Notes under the pieces: model-generated
Told to the model about the DNA's origin: nothing
The model's database searches: none
The model's input: the letters and a program-made list of their open reading frames with translations, nothing else
Shown here: positions 25,132 to 36,050 of the stretch, piece by piece
How the letters are laid out: each line of letters opens with the position of its first letter
Position numbering within the stretch: the stretch's first letter is position 1
DNA from: Xanthobacteraceae bacterium
GTDB taxonomy: Bacteria > Pseudomonadota > Alphaproteobacteria > Rhizobiales > Xanthobacteraceae
Length of the DNA stretch: 41,485 nt
NCBI GenBank assembly: GCA_028290465.1
Contig: JAQGJU010000043.1
Location: 1-41,485, forward strand
Reading direction: 5' to 3'
Translations under genes and position numbers: made by a program

Positions 25132-25147
25132 AGCGACAATCGCTCTA
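25129..25147. terminator. Hairpin built from two convergent stop codons
   Basis: TAGAGCGA-CAA-TCGCTCTA. The first three bases are the stop of the lipoprotein gene and the last three are the complement of the TAG stop of the minus-strand binding protein. No T-run follows on either side. Ends resemble repeat B, so it may be a minimal member of that family. Confidence 0.6.
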
Positions 25148-25957
25148 ACGCGGCTCGCCCGATCGCGGCGCGACCTCGACCCCGATCAGTCCGGCGCCCG
25201 TGATCGTGTTGCCGATCAGTCCCGACGCGCGGGCTTCGTCGATCAGACGATTGACGAATTCGAGATGGCCGGCCCGGCCCTTGGCCACCACGATCGTCTG
25301 TTCGACGGTGTAGAAATTATCCTCCAGCAACCGCACGCCCGGCGTGCGCGCGGCGAGCGGCGTCAGACGCTGTCGGTTCGCCCCATAGGCGTCGATCTCG
25401 CCGGCCAGCAGCATCCTGGCCGCGGCGTCTGAATCGCTGCCGTCATTGCGTTTCAGCGTCGCCTGATCGAGCGTGCGGGTGAGGAAAAAATCGGCCGGAT
25501 CACGCATTCCGACGCCGATCACCCGTCCCGGCTGGTCGAGCTCTTCGGATTTGCGGAACGGGGAGTCGGTACGCACCAGATAGGCGTTCTGCACCAGCGC
25601 GTAGGGCTGCGAAAAATCGACATCGCCGGCGCGGACAAAATTATAGGCCACGAAGCCGATATCGGCTTCGCCGGATTGCACGCTGGCGATTACGGCCGAC
25701 GCGCCCTGCAGGCCGGTGAGGGTGAAGGGCACGTTGAGCTTGGCGGCCGCCGCCCGTGTGAGTTCGGCCGCCAGACCGCTGATCGCGCCATTCGTCGGAT
25801 CGACACTCGCCTGGACCGGATTGCGAACGATAAAAGCCGCCCGCAACGTACCGCTCGGTGCGAGTTGGACCTCCGTGGCGTTCGCTTGCGCGGTCGGCAT
25901 CGCGACGGCCAGCGCGGCGATCAAGAACGGCAGCAGTCGGTCTAACATGATCCTCAT
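25145..25957 (-). CDS. Amino-acid-type (family 3) periplasmic binding protein
   Basis: 270 residues from ATG 25957. Signal peptide ends AQANA; the mature chain has the SBP_bac_3 pattern (GTLRAAFIVRN, SGLAAELTRAAAAKL, DIGFVAYNFVRAGDVDFSQPY). It binds a small polar solute, perhaps an amino acid; no permease or ATPase is adjacent, so it is an orphan or a sensor. ATG 25948 with GAGGA close upstream is an equally plausible start. Separated by 60 bp from copA, read in the same direction. Confidence 0.83.
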   Translation of the reverse strand: MRIMLDRLLPFLIAALAVAMPTAQANATEVQLAPSGTLRAAFIVRNPVQASVDPTNGAISGLAAELTRAAAAKLNVPFTLTGLQGASAVIASVQSGEADIGFVAYNFVRAGDVDFSQPYALVQNAYLVRTDSPFRKSEELDQPGRVIGVGMRDPADFFLTRTLDQATLKRNDGSDSDAAARMLLAGEIDAYGANRQRLTPLAARTPGVRLLEDNFYTVEQTIVVAKGRAGHLEFVNRLIDEARASGLIGNTITGAGLIGVEVAPRSGEPR

Positions 25958-26017
25958 GGCCCGAGTCGCCTGCGGGCCACCATAACGCAATCCAGCCTGC
26001 ATCGCAGGATTCTTGCT

Positions 26018-28384
<2,367 letters not shown>

Positions 28385-28402
28385 ATCGCAGATCCGCCGC
28401 TC

Positions 28403-28431
28403 TTGCCGAATATACCCTGGGGGGGTATATA
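28403..28431 (+). promoter_or_regulatory. csoR promoter
   Basis: TTGCCG (28403-28408) and TATATA (28426-28431) with exactly 17 bp between. The expected transcription start falls about seven bases on, at the csoR ATG itself, so the message may be leaderless; no ribosome site is visible before the ATG. The operator lies across the spacer and -10 box. Confidence 0.65.
28410..28430. promoter_or_regulatory. CsoR operator shared by copA and csoR
   Basis: 21-bp palindrome ATATACCC-TGGGG-GGGTATAT, with the G-tract centre usual for CsoR/RcnR family sites, in the 53-bp gap between the divergent start codons. Confidence 0.82.
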
Positions 28432-28437
28432 GACCTG

Positions 28438-28713
28438 ATGCGTGAGCCTGCCAAGACCGCCGTTCTGAAACGTCTGCGCCGCATCGAGGGACAGGTGCGC
28501 GGCCTTGCCGGCATGGTGACCGACGATCGCTATTGCATCGATGTCGTGACCCAGATCGCGGCGGTGCGGGCGGCGCTGAAGCGCGCCGAGGAGGAAATCC
28601 TCACCGACCATGTCGGGCATTGCGTCGAGCACGCGATCGCGTCCGGCAACAAGGCCGAGCAGCGTAAGAAGGTCGCCGAACTGATGGACGTGTTCAGCCG
28701 GACGGAGCGGTGA
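28438..28713 (+). CDS. csoR: Copper-sensing CsoR-family repressor
   Basis: 91-residue all-helical repressor. The Cu(I) ligands of the family are all present: Cys33 (RYCID), His58 and Cys62 (DHVGHC), with the same spacing as Mycobacterium CsoR. It binds the shared operator and should release it when Cu(I) is bound, inducing both genes. The ATG at 28438 is at the predicted transcription start. Adjacent copA confirms copper as the likely signal over formaldehyde or nickel. Confidence 0.93.
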   Translation: MREPAKTAVLKRLRRIEGQVRGLAGMVTDDRYCIDVVTQIAAVRAALKRAEEEILTDHVGHCVEHAIASGNKAEQRKKVAELMDVFSRTER

Positions 28714-28735
28714 ATAAAGCGGATAGCGCCGTCAG

Positions 28736-29755
28736 CTATCCGTACCGTTCTCTGGCCAACGCCGCGCCCTTGCCGAGAGCGACCAGTTTGGCCTGCGCGA
28801 TGTCGCGGCGCATCGGCGCCATGCCGCAATTGGTGCCGGCGACGATGCGTTCCTTGGAAACATATTTCATCGCTTCGCCGATCACGTCGGCGACCTGCTC
28901 GGGTGTTTCGACAACATCTGTCGCGACATCGATGACGCCGACCAGCACGTCCTTGCCCTCGAGCAGCTTCAACAGGCCGATCGGCACTTTCGAATTGATG
29001 CACTCGACCGACACCTGATCGATGCGGCTGTTGGCCAGCGCCGGAAAGATCGCCTCGTATTGCCGCCACTCGCCGCCCAGCGTGGCCTTCCAGTCGGTGT
29101 TGGCCTTGATGCCGTAGCCGTAACAGATGTGCACGGCCGTCCGGCACGTCAGGCCTTCAATCGCGCGGTGCAGCGCCCCGATGCCCCAATCTGTCACCGC
29201 GTCCATGTAGACGTTGAATGCCGGCTCATCGAACTGGATCACATCGACGCCGTCGGCCTGCAGCGCGCGGGCTTCCTGGTTCAGGAGATCCGCGAAAGCG
29301 AACGCCATCTGGGTGCGGTCGCCGTAATGTTCGTCCGCGATGGTGTCGACGATGGTCATCGGGCCGGGCAGGGTGAATTTCAACTGATGCTGGGTATAGG
29401 CGCGGGCGAGCCGCGCTTCGGTGGCGTGCACCCGGCCTTTCAGCGTCAGCGGCGCGACGACACGGGGCACCATCGCCTTGTAGCGGTCGTTGCGGATGCC
29501 GATCTCGACCTTGTGCGCGAAGTCGATGCCGTCGATCTGTTCGAGAAAGCCATGCACGAAATGCTGGCGCGATTGTTCGCCATCGCTGACGATGTCGATG
29601 CCGGCGTCTTCCTGCAGCTTGAGCGCCAGCAATGTCGCGTCGGCCTTGGCCTCGGCGAGCGCGTCGCCCTCCTGCCGCCACGGCGCCCATAATTTGTTCG
29701 GCTCGGCAAGCCATGACGGCTTCGGCAGACTGCCGGCCACGGTGGTCGGAAACAT
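28736..29755 (-). CDS. Cobalamin-independent methionine synthase-like protein (MetE C-domain family)
   Basis: 339 residues, a single-domain MetE/methyltransferase II barrel (usual MetE is over 750 residues, this family is short). It has PTTVAGSLPKP at the start, DGEQSR, QFDEPAF and the zinc ligands in VHICYGYG and GTNCGM. Likely transfers a methyl group to a thiol; whether homocysteine is the acceptor is uncertain. GGGAGAG precedes ATG 29755. Third in the operon with the zinc-finger and flavin genes (25-bp gap). Convergent with csoR. Confidence 0.85.
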   Translation of the reverse strand: MFPTTVAGSLPKPSWLAEPNKLWAPWRQEGDALAEAKADATLLALKLQEDAGIDIVSDGEQSRQHFVHGFLEQIDGIDFAHKVEIGIRNDRYKAMVPRVVAPLTLKGRVHATEARLARAYTQHQLKFTLPGPMTIVDTIADEHYGDRTQMAFAFADLLNQEARALQADGVDVIQFDEPAFNVYMDAVTDWGIGALHRAIEGLTCRTAVHICYGYGIKANTDWKATLGGEWRQYEAIFPALANSRIDQVSVECINSKVPIGLLKLLEGKDVLVGVIDVATDVVETPEQVADVIGEAMKYVSKERIVAGTNCGMAPMRRDIAQAKLVALGKGAALARERYG

Positions 29756-29780
29756 GGCGCTCTCCCGGTTATCTCGGCGC

Positions 29781-30980
29781 TTAACTTGTGCCGTTGCGCC
29801 AACCATAGAGCCAATCGTAACCGGCGAGGAGTCGCGGGCCGCCCATGACCCGCATCGCGCTGTTGCGTGCGAGTGCCGACAGCCCCGTCATCTGGTAGAT
29901 GCCGCCATTGCGCCGCGCCGCGTGCTGCGCCCGCGCGGTGCGGGCGGCACGTGTTTTCTCATAGGCGCGCAGGGCGGCCTCGATGTCGTTCGGCGAACGG
30001 ACGAGCCGTTCGGCCAGCACGACGGCGTCCTCGATCGCCATCGCGGCGCCCTGTGCCAGGAACGGCAGCATCGGATGCGCGGCGTCGCCGAGCAGCGTCA
30101 CCGGGCCTTGGCCCCAGCGCCGCAGCGCCGGCAGGCCGTACAGCGCCCATTTCTGCCAATGGGGAGCGGCGTTCAGCACGGCGCGTGCATCGCGGCCCCA
30201 GGCGCGCGTGGAAAATCGCGCCAGCACATCATCGGCCGTGCCCGGCGCGTTCCAGCCCGGCTCCTGCCAGTCGTCGTGCACGATGGCCACGATATTGATC
30301 AGCGTGCCGCCGCGCACCGGGTAGTGCACCAGATGCGCGTCCTGGCCGAGCCAGAGCTGCACCTGAGGGGAGCGCAGTTCGTCGGCGACCGCGTCGGCCG
30401 GCACCAGCGCCCGGTAGGCGGTGTGTTGCGCGAATTGCGGGGTGAAGGGATGGCCGAGCCGGCCACGTATCGCCGACCACAGTCCGTCCGCGCCGATCAG
30501 CGCGACTCCGCGTTCGTCCACCGTCTCATGACTCTGGCGGGCTTCGACCGTGATGCCGTTGGCATGCGTCGCAAAGTCCTCGACCCGGCAGTTCAGTTTG
30601 ATCTCGATGTCGGGATGTTTGGTGGCGGCCTCGACCAGCACGGCCTGAAGGTCGCCGCGATGCAGCGCCCAATACGGCGCGCCGAGCCGGGCGGCGATCG
30701 TATCGCCGAGCGACAGCGTGGCGATGTCGGCGCCGGTGCGGGCGTGGCGGACGCGGATACAGGACAGGGCGACCGCGACCGGCTCAAGCCGCTCACGCAG
30801 GCCAAGGCCGATCAGCAACCGGGTGGCGTTGGGGCCGAGCTGCAGGCCGGCGCCGGTTTCTTCGAGCCGGGCGGCTTGCTCCAGCACGACGACGCGAAAG
30901 CCCGCGCTGGCGATTGTGAGGGCCGCCGTCAGTCCGCCGATGCCGGCGCCCGCGATCAGGATGGTGCGCGAGGGCGCCAT
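29781..30980 (-). CDS. FAD-dependent monooxygenase, salicylate-hydroxylase-like
   Basis: 399 residues, class A flavoprotein. FAD motif LIAGAGIGGLTAALTIA (about 8-24), DG motif GADGLWSAIR, and GDAAHPMLPFLAQGAAMAIE (about residues 303-322). Similar to 6-hydroxynicotinate, salicylate and 3-hydroxybenzoate hydroxylases; the substrate is not predictable. It lies between the zinc-finger gene (15 bp upstream) and the MetE-like gene. Confidence 0.87.
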   Translation of the reverse strand: MAPSRTILIAGAGIGGLTAALTIASAGFRVVVLEQAARLEETGAGLQLGPNATRLLIGLGLRERLEPVAVALSCIRVRHARTGADIATLSLGDTIAARLGAPYWALHRGDLQAVLVEAATKHPDIEIKLNCRVEDFATHANGITVEARQSHETVDERGVALIGADGLWSAIRGRLGHPFTPQFAQHTAYRALVPADAVADELRSPQVQLWLGQDAHLVHYPVRGGTLINIVAIVHDDWQEPGWNAPGTADDVLARFSTRAWGRDARAVLNAAPHWQKWALYGLPALRRWGQGPVTLLGDAAHPMLPFLAQGAAMAIEDAVVLAERLVRSPNDIEAALRAYEKTRAARTARAQHAARRNGGIYQMTGLSALARNSAMRVMGGPRLLAGYDWLYGWRNGTS

Positions 30981-30995
30981 GCCGGGCGCCGGATT

Positions 30996-31244
30996 TTAGA
31001 CGCCGGCCGATTCTTTCAACGCGCATTCCGGCGGGATCGCGACGTGCGAATCGAGCCGGGGATCGTGCCGGAACAGGGTCGAGCAATACGGGCAGATGAT
31101 CTCGTTCTCGCTGCCCATATCCAGGAACACATGCGGGTGGTCGAACGGCGCCGGGGCGCCGACGCACATGAACTCATGGGCGCCGATATGGATCACCGGA
31201 ACGCCCGGTTCATTGTGGAAATGCGGAACGTAGTGCTCGGCCAT
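30996..31244 (-). CDS. Zinc-finger CHCC protein (NDUFS6-like)
   Basis: 82 residues. Metal ligands Cys (EFMCVG), His (FDHPHV) and the pair CPYC match the zf-CHCC family, related to the NDUFS6 subunit of complex I. ATG 31244 behind GAGGAC. First gene of the minus operon; the role with a flavin monooxygenase and a MetE-like enzyme is unclear. Confidence 0.85.
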   Translation of the reverse strand: MAEHYVPHFHNEPGVPVIHIGAHEFMCVGAPAPFDHPHVFLDMGSENEIICPYCSTLFRHDPRLDSHVAIPPECALKESAGV

Positions 31245-31653
31245 GGTGCCCGTCCTCGAAGCAGCGTCAGCGTGTTTTAGAGCATTGCCAGGCGAAGGGG
31301 AACGAACAAGATTGCCAAAAGCAGAAACCGGATTTCGGCGAAGATCTCGCTGCCGAGAAACCGGAAATGGACGCCGGTTTCTGACGTTGATCCGAAATTT
31401 CAACGCCAGAAAAAATGCAGGTTTTTCAACGCCTTAAAGGGCCGCTTTAAGGTCCTCATTTTTGACTGGAACTTGAGCTATCCGGCATAGACCGTGCTGG
31501 CGGGAGCGTATTTCTGCGAACCGGGTTTTTACCAATACCGGGGCAGAATCGATCAACCGTACCTATATTCAAGGTAGCCGGATTGGGGACCTTTTGCCCC
31601 CGGTCCGGCGTTTGATCCACAGGATTTTTCCCGGGCCGTGAGAGGATCGTTCG
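31245..31653. other. Long divergent control region with inverted repeats
   Basis: 409 bp without a gene. A 10-base perfect inverted pair CAGAAACCGG (31322-31331) / CCGGTTTCTG (31374-31383), a third GAGAAACCGG (31354), and a tight hairpin CCTTAAAG-GGCCG-CTTTAAGG (31432-31452) followed by CCTCATTTTTG. The TTAGAGCATT at 31274 looks like a broken element A. Confidence 0.5.
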
Positions 31654-32811
31654 ATGCCCAGTTTGCGGGTCTGGCCCGTGCTGTTGGTCGGCGGATTTTT
31701 TGGCGTCTGCGCGGTTTCGGCGGTGCCGGCCGGCGTCGAGTCCGGCCGCCTGCTGGCGATCGAGGACGACCCGGTGGCGATCTCCGAACGGGCCGTCGGT
31801 CGCGCCCTGAACGTCGAGACGGCGCAGCGCGAGATCGAGGCGGCGCTCAAGGCTGACGACATCGAATTGGCGTTGAGCTTTGTCGAGCTGGCGCAATCCC
31901 GCAACGTGCCGCTCGACAAGGGCCTGCTCGACCGGGTGGCGCAGGCCAATTCGACCTCGGCGACCGCCGTCCGCAATGCCAACAGTTTCGGCTGGGGCCT
32001 AATCACCGGCGAGCCCGACAGTGTCGCGGGCTTTGCCGGCACCGCGCTCGGCGACCTGTTCGTGTTCGGCGACGTGCGTGACGCTATCCGCGAGGGCTCG
32101 CGCCTCGCCAACGGCGAGGTGGCTGACGAACTGGTGCTGGGGTTGGCCTGCGTCGGGCTGGCCGTGACGGCCGGCACCTATGCGTCGCTCGGCATCGGCG
32201 CGCCGGCGCGGCTCGGCGTCTCGCTGGTCAAGGCGGCCCGCAAGACCGGCCGCATCGGTCTCCATATGGGCGAGTGGCTCGGGCGCTCGGTGCGCGAGGT
32301 GGTCGACACCGCCGCGCTCAAGCGCGCGTTCGGCACCATCGGCTCCGATCCGGCGCTGGCGGCGCGCGCCGCCCGCGAGGCCGTGAAGGTCGAAAAATCG
32401 CGCAACCTGTTCAAGCTGGCCGGCGATGTCGGGCAGATTCAGGCCAAGGCCGGAACGCGGGCGGCGCTTGATGGACTTAAGCTCGCCCAAGGCCCGGCCG
32501 ACGTGGCCCGGATCGCCAAGGTGGCCGAAAAGCACGGCAGCAAGACCCGCGCGGTGCTCAAGCTGGCCGGGCGCGGCGCCATTTTCCTGTCGATCGCCAG
32601 CTTCAATCTGGCGTCGTGGATTTGGTGGGCCGCGATGACGCTGTTCGGTCTGGTGTCGGCGCTGAAAGCGTTCACCGAACGGACCACCTTGCGGGTGGTG
32701 CATTATCGCAAGCGCCGCCGCCTGCGGCGCGGACTCGCGCTGGCACGCGACAGGCTGGATCGTCAGAGCCCGGAACCACGCGGCTTGGCAAACATGGCCG
32801 CCGCCGAGTAA
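31654..32811 (+). CDS. Membrane-associated hypothetical protein
   Basis: 385 residues. N-terminal signal or anchor (VWPVLLVGGFFGVCAVSA), Ala/Glu-rich helices, a Gly/Ala hydrophobic segment (LVLGLACVGLAVTAGTYASLGIG), two helices near the C-terminus (IFLSIASFNLASWIWWAAMTLFGL, given here only by its ends) and a very basic tail (RKRRRLRRG). I do not recognise the family. GAGAGGA precedes the ATG. Confidence 0.72.
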   Translation: MPSLRVWPVLLVGGFFGVCAVSAVPAGVESGRLLAIEDDPVAISERAVGRALNVETAQREIEAALKADDIELALSFVELAQSRNVPLDKGLLDRVAQANSTSATAVRNANSFGWGLITGEPDSVAGFAGTALGDLFVFGDVRDAIREGSRLANGEVADELVLGLACVGLAVTAGTYASLGIGAPARLGVSLVKAARKTGRIGLHMGEWLGRSVREVVDTAALKRAFGTIGSDPALAARAAREAVKVEKSRNLFKLAGDVGQIQAKAGTRAALDGLKLAQGPADVARIAKVAEKHGSKTRAVLKLAGRGAIFLSIASFNLASWIWWAAMTLFGLVSALKAFTERTTLRVVHYRKRRRLRRGLALARDRLDRQSPEPRGLANMAAAE

Positions 32812-32847
32812 GACAGCGCCTTCCTTTCCCCGAACGAAGCGGGTTCC

Positions 32848-33603
32848 ATGCCGAGCTTTCAACATGGCGCGGTCGAGATCGCCTATCTCGACGAAGGCAC
32901 CGGCGACCCGGTCATCCTGGTGCACGGGTTCGCCTCGAACAAACAGGTCAACTGGGTCAATACCAATTGGGTGACGACGCTGACGGCCGCCGGCTATCGG
33001 GTGATTGCGCTCGACAATCGCGGCCATGGCGAGTCGTCCAAGCTGTACGACCCGGCCGAATATCACACCGCGAAGCTCGCCGAGGATGTCGTCGCGCTGA
33101 TGGATCACCTCAGTCTGCCGAAGGCCGACGTGATGGGGTATTCGATGGGCGCGCGGATCACCGCGTTCCTGGCGCTGGCGCATCCGGACCGGCTGCGTTC
33201 GGCGACGCTGGGCGGTCTCGGCATCAAGCTGGTCGAGGGCGTCGGCCTGCCGGAGACCATCGCCGTAGCGCTGGAAGCTGCGGACCCCGCCACGATCACC
33301 GATCCGACCGGCAAGCTGTTTCGGTCGTTCGCGATGCAGACCAAATCCGACCTCAAAGCATTAGCCGCCTGCATCCGCGGCACGCGGCAGACGCTGAGCC
33401 GCGAACAGGTCGCCGGCATCCGCGTGCCGGTGTTGGTCGCGGTCGGCGGCAAGGACGATATCGCGGGTTCGCCCGAGGCGCTGGCTGCCCTCATTCCGGG
33501 CGCGAAGGCGCTGAAGATCGGCGAGCGCGACCACATGCTGGCAGTCGGCGACAAGCAGTACAAACAGGGCGTGCTGCAATTCCTGCAAGAGCGGCCGGCA
33601 TGA
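32848..33603 (+). CDS. Alpha/beta hydrolase 1
   Basis: 251 residues. VILVHGFASN oxyanion region, nucleophile Ser in MGYSMGA, acid in GGKDD and catalytic His in ERDHML. Cytoplasmic esterase or C-C hydrolase-like; the substrate is unknown. It overlaps the next hydrolase gene by 4 bp (ATGA), so the pair is translationally coupled. Confidence 0.85.
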   Translation: MPSFQHGAVEIAYLDEGTGDPVILVHGFASNKQVNWVNTNWVTTLTAAGYRVIALDNRGHGESSKLYDPAEYHTAKLAEDVVALMDHLSLPKADVMGYSMGARITAFLALAHPDRLRSATLGGLGIKLVEGVGLPETIAVALEAADPATITDPTGKLFRSFAMQTKSDLKALAACIRGTRQTLSREQVAGIRVPVLVAVGGKDDIAGSPEALAALIPGAKALKIGERDHMLAVGDKQYKQGVLQFLQERPA

Positions 33604-34484
33604 CCCGACATCCGCCGCCGGTGGCCGCGCGCCTCACCGGCGCCGCCGGCAATGCGCTGGTGGCCGATGTTTTCGGTGAGGCCGGCACGCCGGTGCTGTT
33701 GCTGCATGGCGGCGGCCAGACCCGGCATGCCTGGAGGGCCACGGCGGAAAAGCTCGCGCTGGCCGGCCACACCGCTTACGCGCTCGACCAGCGCGGCCAT
33801 GGCGATTCCGATTGGGTCGAGTCCGGTGGTTATTCGTTCTTCGACTTCGCAGCGGACGCCACGGCGATTGCCGAGCAACTGACGGCGCGGGGCGGCATTC
33901 GCCCCGTCACGATTGGCGCGTCGCTTGGCGGCATTGCGTCGCTGCTGGCGCAGGGCGAAGCCAACAAACGTAATGCCGAACTGTTCGGCGCCATCGTGCT
34001 GGTCGACATCACGCCGCGCGTCGACCTGTCCGGCGTCGCCAAGGTACAGGGCTTTATGCGCACCCACGGGCAGGACGGCTTTGCGACCATCGACGAGGCG
34101 GCCGATGCAGTTGCCGAATACCTGCCGCACCGGCCCCGGCCGAAAAGCAACGAAGGCCTGCGCAAAAATCTGCGCCAGCGACCGGATGGACGTTGGCGCT
34201 GGCATTGGGACCCGCGCTTTCTCGATGGCCGCAGTCCGGTCGGCGCCCACCGCGAGGCCATCGAGGCCGCAATGCTGGCGGCGGCGGGCGGATTGAAGAT
34301 TCCGGCGCTGCTGGTGCGCGGCGGCGCGTCCGAACTGGTCCAAGAGGCCCACGCCCGTGAATTCCTCGATCTCGTCCCGCATGCCGAGTATGCGGACGTC
34401 GCCGGTGCCCGCCACATGGTGGCCGGCGACCGTAACGACCAGTTCGGGCAGGCGATTCTCGATTTTGTCGGGCGGTTGGGGTAG
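33600..34484 (+). CDS. Alpha/beta hydrolase 2
   Basis: 294 residues. LLLHGGGQTRHAW, nucleophile Ser in GASLGG, and AGARHMVAGDRND with the catalytic His. Similar to peroxidase/epoxide-hydrolase-like esterases. Two adjacent hydrolases of different subfamilies suggest consecutive steps or a tandem divergence. ATG 33600 overlaps the preceding stop. Confidence 0.85.
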   Translation: MTRHPPPVAARLTGAAGNALVADVFGEAGTPVLLLHGGGQTRHAWRATAEKLALAGHTAYALDQRGHGDSDWVESGGYSFFDFAADATAIAEQLTARGGIRPVTIGASLGGIASLLAQGEANKRNAELFGAIVLVDITPRVDLSGVAKVQGFMRTHGQDGFATIDEAADAVAEYLPHRPRPKSNEGLRKNLRQRPDGRWRWHWDPRFLDGRSPVGAHREAIEAAMLAAAGGLKIPALLVRGGASELVQEAHAREFLDLVPHAEYADVAGARHMVAGDRNDQFGQAILDFVGRLG

Positions 34485-34596
34485 GGCAAATCCGGCTCTA
34501 TTGTCGGCGGATCAACCATGCCGGCAGGGCGTTCTTAGCCCTGGCCGAGTTGTGGTAGATTGCCTATCTGAAGTGGCCGAGTTCTAGGAGATTTCT

Positions 34597-35442
34597 ATGG
34601 CCCAGCAACAAGCGAAAAAGGCGAACGCGCTCGACCAGGTCGATCCGGTCTGGACGCGCATTCGCCAGGAGGCCGACGAGGTGGTCCGGCGCGAGCCGGA
34701 ACTCTCGACCTTCATCTATTCGACGGTGCTGAACCATGAACGGCTGGAGCACGCGGTGGTGCATCGCGTCACCGAACGGCTGGACCGGCCGGATCTGCCC
34801 GGCGACCTGATCCGTCAGGCCTTTCTCGACGCGCTGAAGGACGAGCCGGCGATCGGTGACATGTTCCGGGCCGATATCGTGGCGACGTTCGACCGTGATC
34901 CGGCGACGACGCGCTTCATCGAGGCGTTGCTGTACTACAAGGGCTTCCACGCCATAGCGACGCACCGTCTGGCGCATTGGCTGTGGCGCAACGGCCGCAA
35001 GGATTTCGCGCTGTATCTGCAAAGCCGGTCATCGTCGGTCTTCCAAACCGACATCAATCCGGCGGCCAAGATCGGCCGCGGCATTTTCCTCGATCATGCG
35101 ACCGGTTTTGTCGTCGGCGAAACGGCCGTGATCGAAGACGACGTCTCGATCCTGCATGACGTGACGCTCGGCGGCACCGGCAAGGAGGGCAGCGACCGCC
35201 ATCCGAAAATCCGCCGTGGCGTGATGATCGGCGCCGGCGCGAAGATCCTCGGTAATATCGAGGTCGGCCATTGCGCCCGCGTGGCGGCCGGGTCGGTTGT
35301 GCTCAAACCGGTGCCACACAATACCACGGTGGCCGGAGTTCCGGCCCGGGTGGTCGGTACGGCCGGCTGCCCCGAGCCCTCGCGCAGCATGGACCAGATG
35401 TTTTATGATCTTCAGGCGGCTGAATCGGCCGACACGGAATGA
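34597..35442 (+). CDS. cysE: Serine O-acetyltransferase
   Basis: 281 residues. N-terminal helical domain, then the left-handed beta-helix of hexapeptide repeats. The segment GIFLDHATGFVVGETAVI holds the catalytic His and LHDVTLGGTGKE follows. Acetylates L-serine with acetyl-CoA, the first step of cysteine synthesis. TAGGAGA precedes ATG 34597. The C-terminus lacks the terminal Ile tail of the E. coli enzyme, the piece involved in CysK binding. Confidence 0.94.
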   Translation: MAQQQAKKANALDQVDPVWTRIRQEADEVVRREPELSTFIYSTVLNHERLEHAVVHRVTERLDRPDLPGDLIRQAFLDALKDEPAIGDMFRADIVATFDRDPATTRFIEALLYYKGFHAIATHRLAHWLWRNGRKDFALYLQSRSSSVFQTDINPAAKIGRGIFLDHATGFVVGETAVIEDDVSILHDVTLGGTGKEGSDRHPKIRRGVMIGAGAKILGNIEVGHCARVAAGSVVLKPVPHNTTVAGVPARVVGTAGCPEPSRSMDQMFYDLQAAESADTE

Positions 35443-35549
35443 CACGTCTTGCCTGCCACCAGCTTCTGCGGGCACAAGTCGTCTTCGCCTGAACAACGCT
35501 GGAGCCTTCGCTGGTCAACTCGATCCGCGAAGGCACCAGCTTCCTTATT

Positions 35550-35599
35550 GACCGCATTTTCTACGGCGAACCGGATTCCACTTCGCCGGAAAATGCTCT
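35550..35599 (-). repeat. Palindromic element A, copy 3 (AGAGCATT variant)
   Basis: 50 bp on the minus strand with ends AGAGCATTTTC and GAAAATGCGG, inner GGCGAAGTGGAATCC. It ends 16 bp before the start of the DUF3126 gene, directly before its ribosome site. Confidence 0.82.
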
Positions 35600-35615
35600 G
35601 GACCAGGAGTGCGAC

Positions 35616-36041
35616 GTGGACGTTACCGAAGTCAGGCAGCTCGATGCCTATCTGAAGAAACTGTTCGGCAACACCAAGCTGCGCGTGGTGCCGCAGAAAA
35701 AGGACGTCGCCACGATTTTCGTCGGCGACGACGAGGTCGGCGAATTGACGGCCGACGAGGACGAGGGCGAGCGCTCGTTCAATGTGCGCATGGTGATTCA
35801 GCTCGGCAAGGATCCCAGCATCCAGCCGGTGCCGGCGCTCACGGCCTATCTGCGCGCCCGGTTCGAAAACGAAAAAATCCGGGTCACGACGCGGCCGAAA
35901 AAGACGGATTCGCTCGAAGCTTATATCGGCGACGAATTTCTCGGCGTGCTGTTCGCCGAAGATGAAAAAGGCCGCCGGTCGTACATCTTCGAACTGCCGA
36001 TCCTGGACATCGACCTGGTCGATCAGGCGAACTTGATTTAA
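35616..36041 (+). CDS. DUF3126-family protein, internally duplicated
   Basis: 141 residues. Two copies of the same domain: LDAYLKKLFGNTKLRVVP at residue 9, then LTAYLRARFENEKIRVTT at about 75, each followed by a GDE/EFLG and acidic strand. The second copy (PKKTDSLEAYIGDEFLGVLF) is the better match to the single-domain DUF3126 proteins that commonly follow cysE. Role unknown. GTG start 35616 with CAGGAG six bases before. Confidence 0.82.
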   Translation: MDVTEVRQLDAYLKKLFGNTKLRVVPQKKDVATIFVGDDEVGELTADEDEGERSFNVRMVIQLGKDPSIQPVPALTAYLRARFENEKIRVTTRPKKTDSLEAYIGDEFLGVLFAEDEKGRRSYIFELPILDIDLVDQANLI

Positions 36042-36050
36042 CTTAGGGAA

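Noticed and set aside
29490-31280. 596-codon plus-strand frame
   Set aside because: Antisense to the monooxygenase operon, composition typical of a shadow frame in high-GC DNA.
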